Part shown: piece after piece, positions 44,564 to 52,563 of the stretch
Numbering within the stretch: position 1 is the first letter of the stretch
Layout of the letters: each line of letters begins with the position of its first letter
NCBI GenBank assembly: GCA_021732975.1
Contig: JAKFWC010000023.1
Span: 62,001 to 126,000, forward strand
Source of the DNA: Planctomycetaceae bacterium
GTDB lineage: Bacteria; Planctomycetota; Planctomycetia; Planctomycetales; Planctomycetaceae
Length of the DNA stretch: 64,000 bases
Direction: 5' to 3'
The notes under the pieces: model-generated
The model's database searches: none
Seen by the model: the letters and a program-made list of their open reading frames with translations, nothing else
What the model was told of the DNA's origin: nothing
Made by a program: the position numbers and the translations under genes

Positions 44564-44796
44564 TGGGAATCCCTTCCCCAAAACCCCCTGAGAACCGTCG
44601 CCCATCCTGTGCGAAACGGTCCGCCTTGGCGCCATCGTGCCACTCGGCGCAGCAGAACTACCAAAATTGTAAAAATGGGAGAAGAGCAGTTTTTTGCCGG
44701 CCGGCCTCTTTTCAGGACCGCAACCATTAGAAAGCGCGTTCCGAATTCGTCATCTGATTGAGTACGCGCTTTCTTATGAACGCGGCTCGGAAAAAC

Positions 44797-45105
44797 TCAC
44801 AAAGATGTCTTGGGATCTGACATCCACGGCCAACTTGTTTTGGCCGTCGGCGTCGGGGCCGGGGTCGGTTCCGCACCGGGTACGGGCGCGAGTGGTGTAA
44901 ACTGTTGTGCTTGTTGGAGTTGCCGGTAATATGTGCTGCTGAACCCCCGCGGCTGGTGATAATCCGGCAGGGCGCAACCGGCGACGAACAACACCACAAA
45001 GAGTCCGCTGTGGGTGCGTCGTGAACATCGGGATATCGTCAGTTTTATCTGCACAAACGTATCTGCACACAGAGCGGACAATTGGAATAATCGTTTCCCT
45101 ATCAT
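44797..45105 (-). CDS. Small lipoprotein of unknown function
   Basis: The preferred start is the ATG at 45105, with GAGGTG upstream, giving 102 residues. A lipobox occurs late (GLFVVLFVAGCALPDYHQPR), after a 33-residue charged leader, so the true start may be nearer; no in-frame ATG is there. The mature part is Gln/Pro-rich (YYRQLQQAQQFTPLAP, PTPAPTPTAK). The track start at the GTG at 45171 overlaps the antiporter stop as TAGTG but runs through the hairpins below. No family is recognised. The 233-base gap to the DUF11 gene at 44563 contains no gene. Confidence 0.5.
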   Translation of the reverse strand: MIGKRLFQLSALCADTFVQIKLTISRCSRRTHSGLFVVLFVAGCALPDYHQPRGFSSTYYRQLQQAQQFTPLAPVPGAEPTPAPTPTAKTSWPWMSDPKTSL

Positions 45106-45130
45106 CGGCACCTCGTCGACGTGGAATCCC

Positions 45131-45169
45131 GGCATTTTTCCAAATGCCGCGGAACGAAGCTCGTCCCGC
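45131..45169 (-). terminator. Two adjacent hairpins after the antiporter gene
   Basis: GGCATTT/AAATGCC around TTCC and GCGGAACGA/TCGTCCCGC around AGC lie immediately downstream of the antiporter stop (minus strand). They may terminate or attenuate before the small lipoprotein. Confidence 0.5.
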
Positions 45170-45170
45170 A

Positions 45171-46442
45171 CTAAATCAGCCAGAACCAGACCACGGCGAC
45201 CAAGGTGGGACCGAGCGATCCCAAGAACAGTCGCAGCGGGCTGATGCCCTCCGAACCGAACACTTTGGAGGTCTGCAGAATGCCCACTCCCGCCGGATTC
45301 GGAGCGTTCGCAATCACGGTGAGTCCGCCGCCGGTGACCGCCCCGGCCACTAACGCGTACTTCAGATCGGGACCAATGCCTTCCACGAGCGAACCGAGGT
45401 AAGTGAGTGCGGCGTTATCGGTGATCGCGGTCAGTGACGTGGCGCCGAAGAACAGCATCGAACCGTCGAGTTGTCCGATCAGCGGACGCAGCCAGTATTC
45501 CTGCAAACTTCCCAGCGTCACCAGGCCCGCCAGAAAAAAGCCCACGAGCAAACCTTCCCGCAACTTCAAGTTGTCCTGATATTCGCGCGTTGCCGTCGTC
45601 AGCCCCAGAAAGAGCATCAACACGCCAAAAAATACGTCGGGGTGGTGCGCAAAATAGACCACTGCCGCGAGAAACAGCACATGCAGCAACGTCAACCAGG
45701 CCGGAATCCGTCGGTTATGAATCTGGACCGGCGGCAATGCTTGCAGTTCGCGTCGAAAAGTGAAGGCCACCAGAACCGTGGAAACCATCGCACTCAACGC
45801 AGCCCGCCAACCAAAATGCGTCAGCATGAACGGCGTGTCCCAACCCCACTTCTGGGCTACCATCAACACCGGCGGGGCCGCGAAATGTGTGAGCGTACCC
45901 CCGATAGACACGTTGACGAACAGCAGTCCCAAGGTGGCGTATGCCAACCGCAGACTAATGCCCTGGTCGAAATAGCGGCGTTTCAGCACGATGGCGAGCA
46001 ATGTCATCGCAGCGGGTTCGGTAATGAAGGACCCCAGCAACGGGCCGAGAGAAAGTGCCGTGACAAAGAATGCCAGACTCTCATTCAGTGGTAACCGCCG
46101 GGACACGAAGGTGAGTATCGCTTCCCCCAGCGTCACCACGGGACGTGTCGCCGCCACGACCATGACCACCAGCACGAACTTCGCTTCGGTGAAATTGAGT
46201 GATTCAATGTAGTGGATTGCTTCCTCAACAGACCCTTGTACGATCCCGACGCCGACGAACAGAACCGCTGCCCAGAGCCCGAACACAACCTCGGTTTCGG
46301 CGAGGAAATGCAGCAGGTTTTCGGCCACCGATCCTTTGGGAAAGCGGTGGGCCCAGCGGGCGAAGTACTGCACCGAAAATGTGTGCAACACCGCCACAAC
46401 AAACAACACCGTGGCCAGCAGTTCCGGTAATGTCGGAGGCAT
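45171..46442 (-). CDS. Putative Na+/H+ antiporter (PF07399-like)
   Basis: The ATG at 46442 (MPPTLPELLATVLFVVAVLH) gives 423 residues with about 11 membrane segments. Conserved features include LSLGPLLGSFITEPAAMTLL, GGTLTHFAAPPVLMVAQKWGWDTPFM and TDNAALTYLGSLVEG, with NAPNPAGVGILQ near the end, typical of this antiporter family of the ion-transporter clan. It should exchange Na+ for H+ in the inner membrane; no regulator is adjacent. A pair of hairpins follows its stop. The 96 residues upstream of 46442 in the track are not family-like. Confidence 0.88.
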   Translation of the reverse strand: MPPTLPELLATVLFVVAVLHTFSVQYFARWAHRFPKGSVAENLLHFLAETEVVFGLWAAVLFVGVGIVQGSVEEAIHYIESLNFTEAKFVLVVMVVAATRPVVTLGEAILTFVSRRLPLNESLAFFVTALSLGPLLGSFITEPAAMTLLAIVLKRRYFDQGISLRLAYATLGLLFVNVSIGGTLTHFAAPPVLMVAQKWGWDTPFMLTHFGWRAALSAMVSTVLVAFTFRRELQALPPVQIHNRRIPAWLTLLHVLFLAAVVYFAHHPDVFFGVLMLFLGLTTATREYQDNLKLREGLLVGFFLAGLVTLGSLQEYWLRPLIGQLDGSMLFFGATSLTAITDNAALTYLGSLVEGIGPDLKYALVAGAVTGGGLTVIANAPNPAGVGILQTSKVFGSEGISPLRLFLGSLGPTLVAVVWFWLI

Positions 46443-46796
46443 CGTTCTCCATTCTGATTCACGAGTGCGCGATGTGCCGGCGGACCGGCCGTCCCTACCT
46501 CGTATGGTACGAAATGACATATCTCTGTCGTGGATCAAATCGCGGCATCGTCCATCGATTCGTCTGATTCAGAGTGCTCGGCGGGTGGCCGGGGTTGGAG
46601 CGTACTCGCGAAACCCCGGAAAACAGCGTGTTGCCAAAATGCCGGGGCTTCCCTTCGGTCCAGCCCCGGCCACCCCCGCTTCAAAAAGGCGATGACCCTT
46701 TCCCATCGGCTCCGTTGCTGGCGTTCGTCCGGGGGGTTTGATAGAACAACGGAGACCGGATATTCGACCCGGAGCGGTTCACGTCAGGAATGAGTG
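46443..46796. other. Divergent intergenic region with repeat D
   Basis: The 354 bases between the antiporter and the His-tailed gene contain repeat D copy 2 and no coding frame. It should hold promoters for both divergent genes. Confidence 0.5.
46583..46675. repeat. Dispersed inverted repeat D, copy 2
   Basis: GGTGGCCGGGGTTGGAGCGT and the right arm CAGCCCCGGCCACCC match copy 1 at 16651 except for a few substitutions, across 30 kb. Confidence 0.8.
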
Positions 46797-47264
46797 ATGG
46801 ATGCGGTTTTATCGAGTTTGCTGCAGTTAGTGACGGCGGTGTGGCAGTTGCTGATCGCCCTGATCTTCCTCGTCACGCCGTGGACGCCGCTCATCGGTTA
46901 TCTCGCGTTCTGGCTGTTCGCGGTCGATTGGGTCAAGTTTCGGCTGGTGCTCATTCGCGGCGGGATCATCGGTGTCCTGCTCATTGTTTTTATGACGACA
47001 TTGGTCTGGGGCCTGATCGCACCGCCACCGGGGGATTATCACAATATCTTCGGCCTACACCTCTCCAACTTCGTCGGGAAGTTCGTCTATGTGGCGGCCC
47101 TGACGGTGATGATGTTCCTCTGCGGGTCGGTGCAACTCTCCGGGCTGTGCGGCTCATGGGCCCAGTTCCCGGAAGACGCCCCTGCGGACGATCATCACGG
47201 CCACGATGACCACGGTCATGACGCCCACGGCGATGCCGATCACGCCGTCGCCCACGCGCATTAA
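46797..47264 (+). CDS. Three-helix membrane protein with a His-rich C-terminal tail
   Basis: The ATG at 46797, with AGGA upstream, gives 155 residues. Hydrophobic segments are LLIALIFLVTPWTPLIGYLAF, LIRGGIIGVLLIVFMTTLVW and FVYVAALTVMMFLCG. The last 35 residues are a metal-binding-type tail (DDHHGHDDHGHDAHGDADHAVAHAH). The tail composition suggests binding of Zn, Ni or Co, or pH sensing, but no family is recognised. The DUF3467 gene follows 69 bases downstream, after repeat H. Confidence 0.75.
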   Translation: MDAVLSSLLQLVTAVWQLLIALIFLVTPWTPLIGYLAFWLFAVDWVKFRLVLIRGGIIGVLLIVFMTTLVWGLIAPPPGDYHNIFGLHLSNFVGKFVYVAALTVMMFLCGSVQLSGLCGSWAQFPEDAPADDHHGHDDHGHDAHGDADHAVAHAH

Positions 47265-47270
47265 TCACCA

Positions 47271-47302
47271 GAAGCCCACGGTTTCTTAACCGTGGGTCTC
47301 AT
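47271..47302. repeat. Dispersed palindrome H, copy 1
   Basis: GAAGCCCACGGTTTCTTAAC, then CGTGGGTCTC, self-complementary via CCCACGGTT/AACCGTGGG. It separates the His-tailed gene from the DUF3467 gene. Confidence 0.8.
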
Positions 47303-47333
47303 CCCGTGCTCACAACGAACCAGGATTCTCATC

Positions 47334-47669
47334 ATGGCAGACGGCAACGGCAACCAGGCGGAACCGCGTCCGCAACAGCCCGTCCAGACGATCACCGAAC
47401 CGGAAGGCCTGCAACCGCTGTACGCCAACTTCTGCCAAGTGTCGCACACACCGGAAGAACTGGTGCTCGACTTCGGCCTGAACCCGCGGCCATTTGAACC
47501 GTCGCCGCATCCGATCAAAATCACGCAGCGGCTGGTGGTGAACCTCTACACTGCGAAGCGCATGTGGGCCGCATTGGGAATGGCGCTGGAACGACACGAA
47601 AAGACCTTCGGCGCGATCGAAATCGATGTCAACAAGCGAGTCGCCCAACGCCCGCAACAACCGAAGTAG
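47334..47669 (+). CDS. DUF3467 domain protein
   Basis: The ATG at 47334 gives 111 residues. The DUF3467 core is GLQPLYANFCQVSHTPEELVLDFGL, KITQRLVVNLYTAKRMWAALGMALERHE, then FGAIEIDVNKR. The N-terminus is Gln/Pro-rich. The family is widespread but undefined in function. It lies between two copies of repeat H and follows the His-tailed membrane protein. Confidence 0.85.
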   Translation: MADGNGNQAEPRPQQPVQTITEPEGLQPLYANFCQVSHTPEELVLDFGLNPRPFEPSPHPIKITQRLVVNLYTAKRMWAALGMALERHEKTFGAIEIDVNKRVAQRPQQPK

Positions 47670-47676
47670 CATCCCC

Positions 47677-47710
47677 AGAAGCCCACGGTTTCTGAACCGT
47701 GGGTCTCTTC
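47677..47710. repeat. Dispersed palindrome H, copy 2
   Basis: AGAAGCCCACGGTTTCTGAA with CCGTGGGTCTCTT differs by two bases from copy 1, eight bases after the DUF3467 stop and just upstream of the convergent heme gene stop. Confidence 0.8.
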
Positions 47711-47717
47711 GTTTCGG

Positions 47718-50645
47718 CTACTTCAGCGTCTCCAGATAATCCAGCAACTCCCCCAGTTCCGCGCGCGTCACCCGTTGATGCAACCCCTGCGGCATCACAG
47801 ACACATTCGACGGCGTCCGTTCTTCAATGTCCTTGCGCGGAATCTTCGTGACGTTCCCCTGAACGTCGCCGAGTTCGACATCGCCGCCGCCGTTTTCGGT
47901 GACGATGATTCCGCTGTGCGTTTTGCCGTCGACCGTGGAAATCGTCCACGTCAAAAACTGCGGCGATATTTCCTTCGACGGTTCGAGAATCGAGCCGAGC
48001 AGCTTCTCGCGGTTCATCGTCCGGGCGATGACCGACAAATCCGGCCCGACATTCCCGCCGCGGCCGTTGACCGTGTGGCACTTGAAGCACAGCGGGCCTT
48101 GATGGTGGTAGAAGACGCGGCGACCGCGGTCGGGCGAAGGCTGAGAGCTAAGGGCTAAGGGCTGAGGGTCGGACGCAGACAACGACGACTTTCCTTCAAG
48201 CGCAAGATCGAACGCTTCCCGCAGTTCACTTCCCCCGCTTGCGGTTTCGCGCCCCGCGCGGAGCGCTTCACCGATCTTCGACCCGGGCGTTCCTCTCCCC
48301 CGTAGCGCGCGAATGGCTTCCAGTTGACACTGCGAAGCATCCGTGGGCGCGACGCGAAACCGCAAGCGGTTGTTGACGGCGTCGAGCAACAATTGTTCAA
48401 CATTCGCGGGCAACGGTTGATCGTGCGGCGTTGCGCACAAACCGGCGATGGCGTCCAGCCGCAACGATGTCTCCGCGTTCTCATCCGCGGCGATTTCCAG
48501 CAGCAGCGGGATGCCGTCGGCTCGCCCCGATTGCTGCAGCGTCCGCACGGCCTGCGTTTTCAGCCCGGCGTCGCCCGACTTCGCGAACTCCAGCAGCAGT
48601 TTCGTCGACAACTCCGCGGTGCTCGCCGGCACCATCTGCAACGCCATCGCCCGCAACGCCGCCGGCCGCTTGTCATCCGCCACAATCTTCATCAACTGCG
48701 TCACCGGCGGCGTTTTCTCAAACTCCGCTGGCGGGACGCCGTCAAGAAGGGAGAGCGTTGCAAGACACGGCATCAACAAATCCGGCGAAAGCTTTTCATC
48801 ATTGAGGATTGCTTCGATGCGAGGGCGAAGTTCTGTCAATTTCTCCTCACCCACCCATTGCACGGCGAGTCCCCGAACAACAGCCAGATCGTCAGCCAAT
48901 ACAGTGGTAATCCAATCGATATCACGAGGAAACAAATCACGTCCCACCAGTGCCCGTAGAATTGAACGTTTGATTCGCAGGTTGACCGAGTTTTGTTGCC
49001 AATGACTCAGTAGTTCTAACAAACGATTTCTATCAAGCTTGCCGGGGGAAGTTAGTGCTGCCGTCGTAATCGATGCTCTTGCCTCTGCTAACTGAAAAGG
49101 GTCGATGTTTCCCGACTTGGACAAAGCAACGATTGAGCTCGCCATATCCAAGAAGGAGTCAAAGGATAAAGGTTTAGAGTTCGATACCAACGACGCCGCA
49201 GAATTAGTTTCAAATTCCATCCGTGCATATTTAGGATGGGCCGTCTGATCGACAAGCCGATTTTGCATGTCATTTGGATCAAGCCGATTCATCAATCCAA
49301 CACGCCATGCCATACGGCGGACATCGAGACGCGGTTCTTTCAATTTCTCTTCTAGTTCTTGAAGATTGGAAACCTGGATCGTTGCGACATCGACGGGACT
49401 CTTCCTCGCAGCTTCCTTCGACGACAACCGCCACACGCGGCCTTTGCGGTGGAGCTTGTAGTCGCGGAGCACCCAGTCGCTGAAGTAGACGCTGCCGTCC
49501 GGGGCGAGGGCGAGGCCGACCGGGCGGAAGTTTTCGGCCCCCTGCACGATCGGTTTCGGCTTCGAGACGAACGACGCGCCTTTCGATTCCAGCACGAACT
49601 GGTCGATACGGTGGTCGCCCCAACTGCCGACGAGGAGCGTGCCGAGATAGTCCGCGGGGAAGCCGTCCGATTCGTAACAGAGGATGCCCGACGGGGCCTC
49701 GCCGGTGCCCGAGACCATCGGCAGCGTGCCGGGGATTTCGCCGTTCCACGCGGTGAAGGGATGGGTGCCGCGGCGGCCGTTGCGGAAGCGGTAACCATAG
49801 TCGCCGCCGGGAATGATGTGCAGCAACCGGCACGGCGGCCGGCTGTCGGGATCGTTGTCCACCGTGAAGAGGCGACCGAAGGCGTCGAAGCAACTCGCGT
49901 GCGGATTCCAGAACCCGGTCGCCCACTTCTCCAGCTTCGACCCGTCCGTCCGGCAACGATACATGTTGCCCCCTTCGCCGCCGCCGGAGAGCGTGATGCC
50001 GTCGCTGCCGATGATTTTGTAATCCGCCCCAAGGTTCTCACCGAAGCCGAAGTACATCCACCCGAGGGCGTCGAATGCAATCCCGGCGAGCCCGTTGTGC
50101 GGATAGTTGCCCGCGGTTTCGAGATGCACAAGCCGCGTCCGTTCATCGGCGACGAGGTCGTTGTTGGTATCCCGCAGGCGGACGATCTCGCCGCGCGTGG
50201 CGACGAAAACCGTGGGTTGAGGGTTTAGGGTCGAAGGTTGAGGGTCAGAGGGAGTCGACTTTTTCTGACCCTCAACCTTCGACCCTAAACCATCAACCTC
50301 CAACCACAGCGGTTGGACAGCCACGCTCATCGCAAACTTGAAACCATCCGCAAAGACGGTGGTCTTGTCCGCTTTGCCATCGCCATCGGTGTCATGCAAG
50401 ACGAGTAACCGGTCCGACGGATGGCCCGCGTAACCGTCCGGTGGAAAGTGCGTGTTGCTCTCGAGGACCCACACGCGGCCGAGGTGATCGACATCAATCC
50501 CCGTCGGCGTCACCAGCGTCGGATGCTCCGCGAACAGTTCCAACTTCAACCGCTCATCCAGCACGCGCGGCAACGCGCCAAGGGATGCATCCTGTGCAAA
50601 GCCGGGGGATGCAATGAGCGCGAGCAGTCCAATGGTGCGGATCAT
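47718..50645 (-). CDS. PVC-type propeller/HEAT/heme-c protein with three in-frame repeat insertions
   Basis: The ATG at 50645 opens a signal peptide (MIRTIGLLALIASPGFAQ). The 975-residue protein has a sorbosone-dehydrogenase-like beta-propeller (HLGRVWVLESNTHFPPDG, DTDGDGKADKTTVFADGF, GLAGIAFDALGWMYFGFGE), HEAT-type helical repeats (about 430-830), then a c-type cytochrome with CFKCH near residue 853 and a conserved tail (EPSKEISPQFLTWTISTVDGK). It is a periplasmic electron-transfer or dehydrogenase protein of the PVC superfamily. Three dispersed repeats (I, J, K) are translated within it as low-complexity loops (e.g. SDPQPSTLNPQPT, SDPQPLALSSQPS). The frame is intact throughout. Confidence 0.9.
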   Translation of the reverse strand: MIRTIGLLALIASPGFAQDASLGALPRVLDERLKLELFAEHPTLVTPTGIDVDHLGRVWVLESNTHFPPDGYAGHPSDRLLVLHDTDGDGKADKTTVFADGFKFAMSVAVQPLWLEVDGLGSKVEGQKKSTPSDPQPSTLNPQPTVFVATRGEIVRLRDTNNDLVADERTRLVHLETAGNYPHNGLAGIAFDALGWMYFGFGENLGADYKIIGSDGITLSGGGEGGNMYRCRTDGSKLEKWATGFWNPHASCFDAFGRLFTVDNDPDSRPPCRLLHIIPGGDYGYRFRNGRRGTHPFTAWNGEIPGTLPMVSGTGEAPSGILCYESDGFPADYLGTLLVGSWGDHRIDQFVLESKGASFVSKPKPIVQGAENFRPVGLALAPDGSVYFSDWVLRDYKLHRKGRVWRLSSKEAARKSPVDVATIQVSNLQELEEKLKEPRLDVRRMAWRVGLMNRLDPNDMQNRLVDQTAHPKYARMEFETNSAASLVSNSKPLSFDSFLDMASSIVALSKSGNIDPFQLAEARASITTAALTSPGKLDRNRLLELLSHWQQNSVNLRIKRSILRALVGRDLFPRDIDWITTVLADDLAVVRGLAVQWVGEEKLTELRPRIEAILNDEKLSPDLLMPCLATLSLLDGVPPAEFEKTPPVTQLMKIVADDKRPAALRAMALQMVPASTAELSTKLLLEFAKSGDAGLKTQAVRTLQQSGRADGIPLLLEIAADENAETSLRLDAIAGLCATPHDQPLPANVEQLLLDAVNNRLRFRVAPTDASQCQLEAIRALRGRGTPGSKIGEALRAGRETASGGSELREAFDLALEGKSSLSASDPQPLALSSQPSPDRGRRVFYHHQGPLCFKCHTVNGRGGNVGPDLSVIARTMNREKLLGSILEPSKEISPQFLTWTISTVDGKTHSGIIVTENGGGDVELGDVQGNVTKIPRKDIEERTPSNVSVMPQGLHQRVTRAELGELLDYLETLK
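48140..48173. repeat. Dispersed repeat J inside the heme-c gene
   Basis: GCTGAGAGCTAAGGGCTAAG GGCTGAGGGTCGG, encoding DPQPLALSSQPS on the gene strand. Related sequence lies at 57256 inside another gene and at 63430 after an isomerase gene. Confidence 0.75.
48235..48265. repeat. Dispersed repeat K, copy 2, inside the heme-c gene
   Basis: CCGCTTGCGGTTTCGCGCCC CGCGCGGAGCG matches the intergenic copies at 739 and 62546 and is translated in the heme-c protein as part of [15 protein letters not shown]. Confidence 0.75.
50212..50304. repeat. Inverted repeat I inside the heme-c gene
   Basis: GGGTTGAGGGTTTAGGGTCG with AAGGTTGAGGGTCA pairs with TGACCCTCAACCTTCGACCC with TAAACCATCAACC. The roughly 93-base hairpin is inserted in frame, between VQPLW and TVFVATRGE. 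Confidence 0.85.
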
Positions 50646-50955
50646 GTTGAAACAGAACATGGAGCGAATCTCCGGACATACCGATTGATGAGTGAGTGGG
50701 TCGACATTCTAACAGGATCGGTTTCAGGATGGGATCACGTCGAAAGTCGAGGAAAGGTTAGCTACGAAAAGTCGCAAGAGGACGTAAAAGGAAGAGGGGA
50801 TTGATCCACAGAAGGCACAGAGGACACAGAAAGGATGAAGAGCAGGAAGATGTTCTGGCCTCCTCGCTCCGCATCTTTCTGTGTCCTCTGTGCCTTCTGT
50901 GGATAACACTCTTTGAATTGCTTTTTCTTTTGCGTCCTCTTGCGTCTTTTCGCGG
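50646..50955. other. Intergenic region filled mostly by repeat E
   Basis: The 310-base gap between the heme-c gene and the XylR-like gene contains no gene; repeat E copy 1 covers about two thirds of it. Confidence 0.5.
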
Positions 50956-50958
50956 CTA
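50759..50958. repeat. Dispersed inverted repeat E, copy 1, overlapping the xylR-like stop
   Basis: Nested arms: outer TAGCTACGAAAAGTCGCAAG and TTGCGTCTTTTCGCGGCTA, inner TCCACAGAAGGCACAGAGGA and TCCTCTGTGCCTTCTGTGGA. The right end CTA is the reverse complement of the XylR-like stop codon. Confidence 0.85.
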
Positions 50959-52095
50959 TCCTGTGTTTTCTTTGCGAAATTGTGACGGCGTGATCCCGAA
51001 GCTGCGTTTAAACGCGACGGTCAGATACTCCGGGTGATCGAACCCCACGCGCGGGGCGATTTCGGCGATCGACAGGTCGGTTTCGCGCAGCAGTTGTTGG
51101 ACGCGCTGCAGGCGGACGCGGACGATTTCTTCGTGCGGGGTGCGGCCGACGAGTTTGCGGAACTTGGTTTCAAACACACGGCGGGAGACCGGCAGCGTGC
51201 GGAGCAGATCGTTCACATCGATGCCGTCGCGGGCCCGTTCGCGGATGATGCGTAACGCGGCGGCGACATCGCTGTCTTCGATGGCGAGAATGTCAGTCGA
51301 GTGGCGCGTTTCAACGCCCAGCGGCGGTAACAAATGGGCTTGCGCTGGGACGGGATGACCGGCGAGCATGCGGTCCAGCAGTTCCGCGGCGAGGTAACCC
51401 GTGCGGTTGGCATCGGGGACCACGCTCGACAACGGCGGTGTGCAGAGGTTGCACAGCAGCGGATCGTTATCCACTCCGAGCACCGCCACCTGCTCCGGCA
51501 CCGCGAGGTCCAGTTCCCGGCAGGCGTCGAGCACCTGCTGCGCTTTGATGTCGTAACACGCGAACACGCCGACGGGCTTTTCCAATTCGGCCAGCCAGCG
51601 CTTCAATGCGTCCGGTGTCGACTTGCGCGGCGGTTGAAAAACGTGACACGTTGCCCCTGCGGATGCACACCGCGCAACGAAATGTTCCTCACGGAAGCGC
51701 GACCAGTTGAATTGTGCATCACCGACAAACGCCAATCTTCGGAAACCGCGCTCGACGAGATGTTCCACCGCAAGCCGGGCGATCGCGGCGTCATCCGTTT
51801 CCACCCACGGCACCGTCGACAACGGCCGCGCGGCACTGACATCAACGACCGGCAGCCGTTTCCGTGCCACGGCCCGCGCGATCTCCGCGGTTTCGATTCG
51901 CGCGATGATGCCATCCCCCTGCCAACGGGCCAGCCACTCCGGCGGCGATTCTCCGCGACGTTGCTCGGGCAACCAGATCGACCACGGATCGTGCGCGCGG
52001 ACATACCCGATGATCCCCTCCAGCAACCCGCGGGCATAGCTGTTGGATGTCTCAATCAACAACGCCACCGCCGGCCGACGCGAGTGTGTTGCCAT
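50956..52095 (-). CDS. XylR-like transcription regulator (LacI-type sensor, AraC HTH)
   Basis: The ATG at 52095 (MATHSRRPAV, GGGAAAA upstream) gives 379 residues; the track also allows 52107. The N-terminal two thirds is a periplasmic-binding-like sugar sensor: AVALLIETSNSYARGLLEGI, WVETDDAAIARLAVEHLVERGFRRLAFVGD and AVLGVDNDPLLCNLCTPPLSSV. The C-terminus is an AraC-type double HTH (VSRRVFETKFRKLVGRTPHEEI, FDHPEYLTVAFKRSFGITPSQF). It should activate sugar-utilisation genes on binding an effector. It is divergent from the Gfo/Idh/MocA gene. The UAG stop coincides with the end of repeat E. Confidence 0.92.
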   Translation of the reverse strand: MATHSRRPAVALLIETSNSYARGLLEGIIGYVRAHDPWSIWLPEQRRGESPPEWLARWQGDGIIARIETAEIARAVARKRLPVVDVSAARPLSTVPWVETDDAAIARLAVEHLVERGFRRLAFVGDAQFNWSRFREEHFVARCASAGATCHVFQPPRKSTPDALKRWLAELEKPVGVFACYDIKAQQVLDACRELDLAVPEQVAVLGVDNDPLLCNLCTPPLSSVVPDANRTGYLAAELLDRMLAGHPVPAQAHLLPPLGVETRHSTDILAIEDSDVAAALRIIRERARDGIDVNDLLRTLPVSRRVFETKFRKLVGRTPHEEIVRVRLQRVQQLLRETDLSIAEIAPRVGFDHPEYLTVAFKRSFGITPSQFRKENTG

Positions 52096-52120
52096 TCGTT
52101 TTCCCATTCAAAAGAGGGAT

Positions 52121-52334
52121 CGCCGCGAAAAGGCGCAAGAGGGCGCAAAAGGAAAGGCAATTCAAAGAGTTTCTATCCACAGAAAGCACAGAGGACACAG
52201 AAAGGATGAAGAGAACGAAGAGAGGAGAATGAAGATTTCCTGGCATCTTCTCTCCGCATCTTTCTGTGTCCTCTGTGCTTTCTGTGGATAAATCCCTCTT
52301 TCCTTTTGCGTCCTCTTGCGCCTTTTCGCGGCTA
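52121..52334. repeat. Dispersed inverted repeat E, copy 2
   Basis: Outer CGCCGCGAAAAGGCGCAAGA and TCTTGCGCCTTTTCGCGGC, inner ATCCACAGAAAGCACAGAGG and CCTCTGTGCTTTCTGTGGAT. Copies flank the XylR-like gene on both sides. Confidence 0.85.
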
Positions 52335-52341
52335 AATCCTC

Positions 52342-52405
52342 TTCACTGATTTGTTTTCACTGATCGAAAAAACTCCTGCGATCCTGCGGGAGTGCGATTT
52401 CAAAT
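52342..52405. promoter_or_regulatory. Candidate operator region for the XylR-like regulator
   Basis: In the 468-base divergent region, TTCACTGAT occurs twice 14 bases apart (52342, 52356), followed by an imperfect dyad ACTCCTGCGATCCTGCGGGAGT and the palindrome GATTTCAAATC. Direct repeats fit AraC/XylR-type binding, but this is positional inference. No gene lies in 52096-52563. Confidence 0.3.
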
Positions 52406-52563
52406 CGAAATACGGTCGTTCGCATGGTAAAAAATCTCCGACATCAAACGCAAATCCTCATGGAACCTTTTCCGCGGCGGGATAGGATGCGAGAATCAAT
52501 AATCCTTTCTCCGGGCGGCGGTGGGCCGTCGGACGTGACATCATCGATCCGCAGGACAACAGC

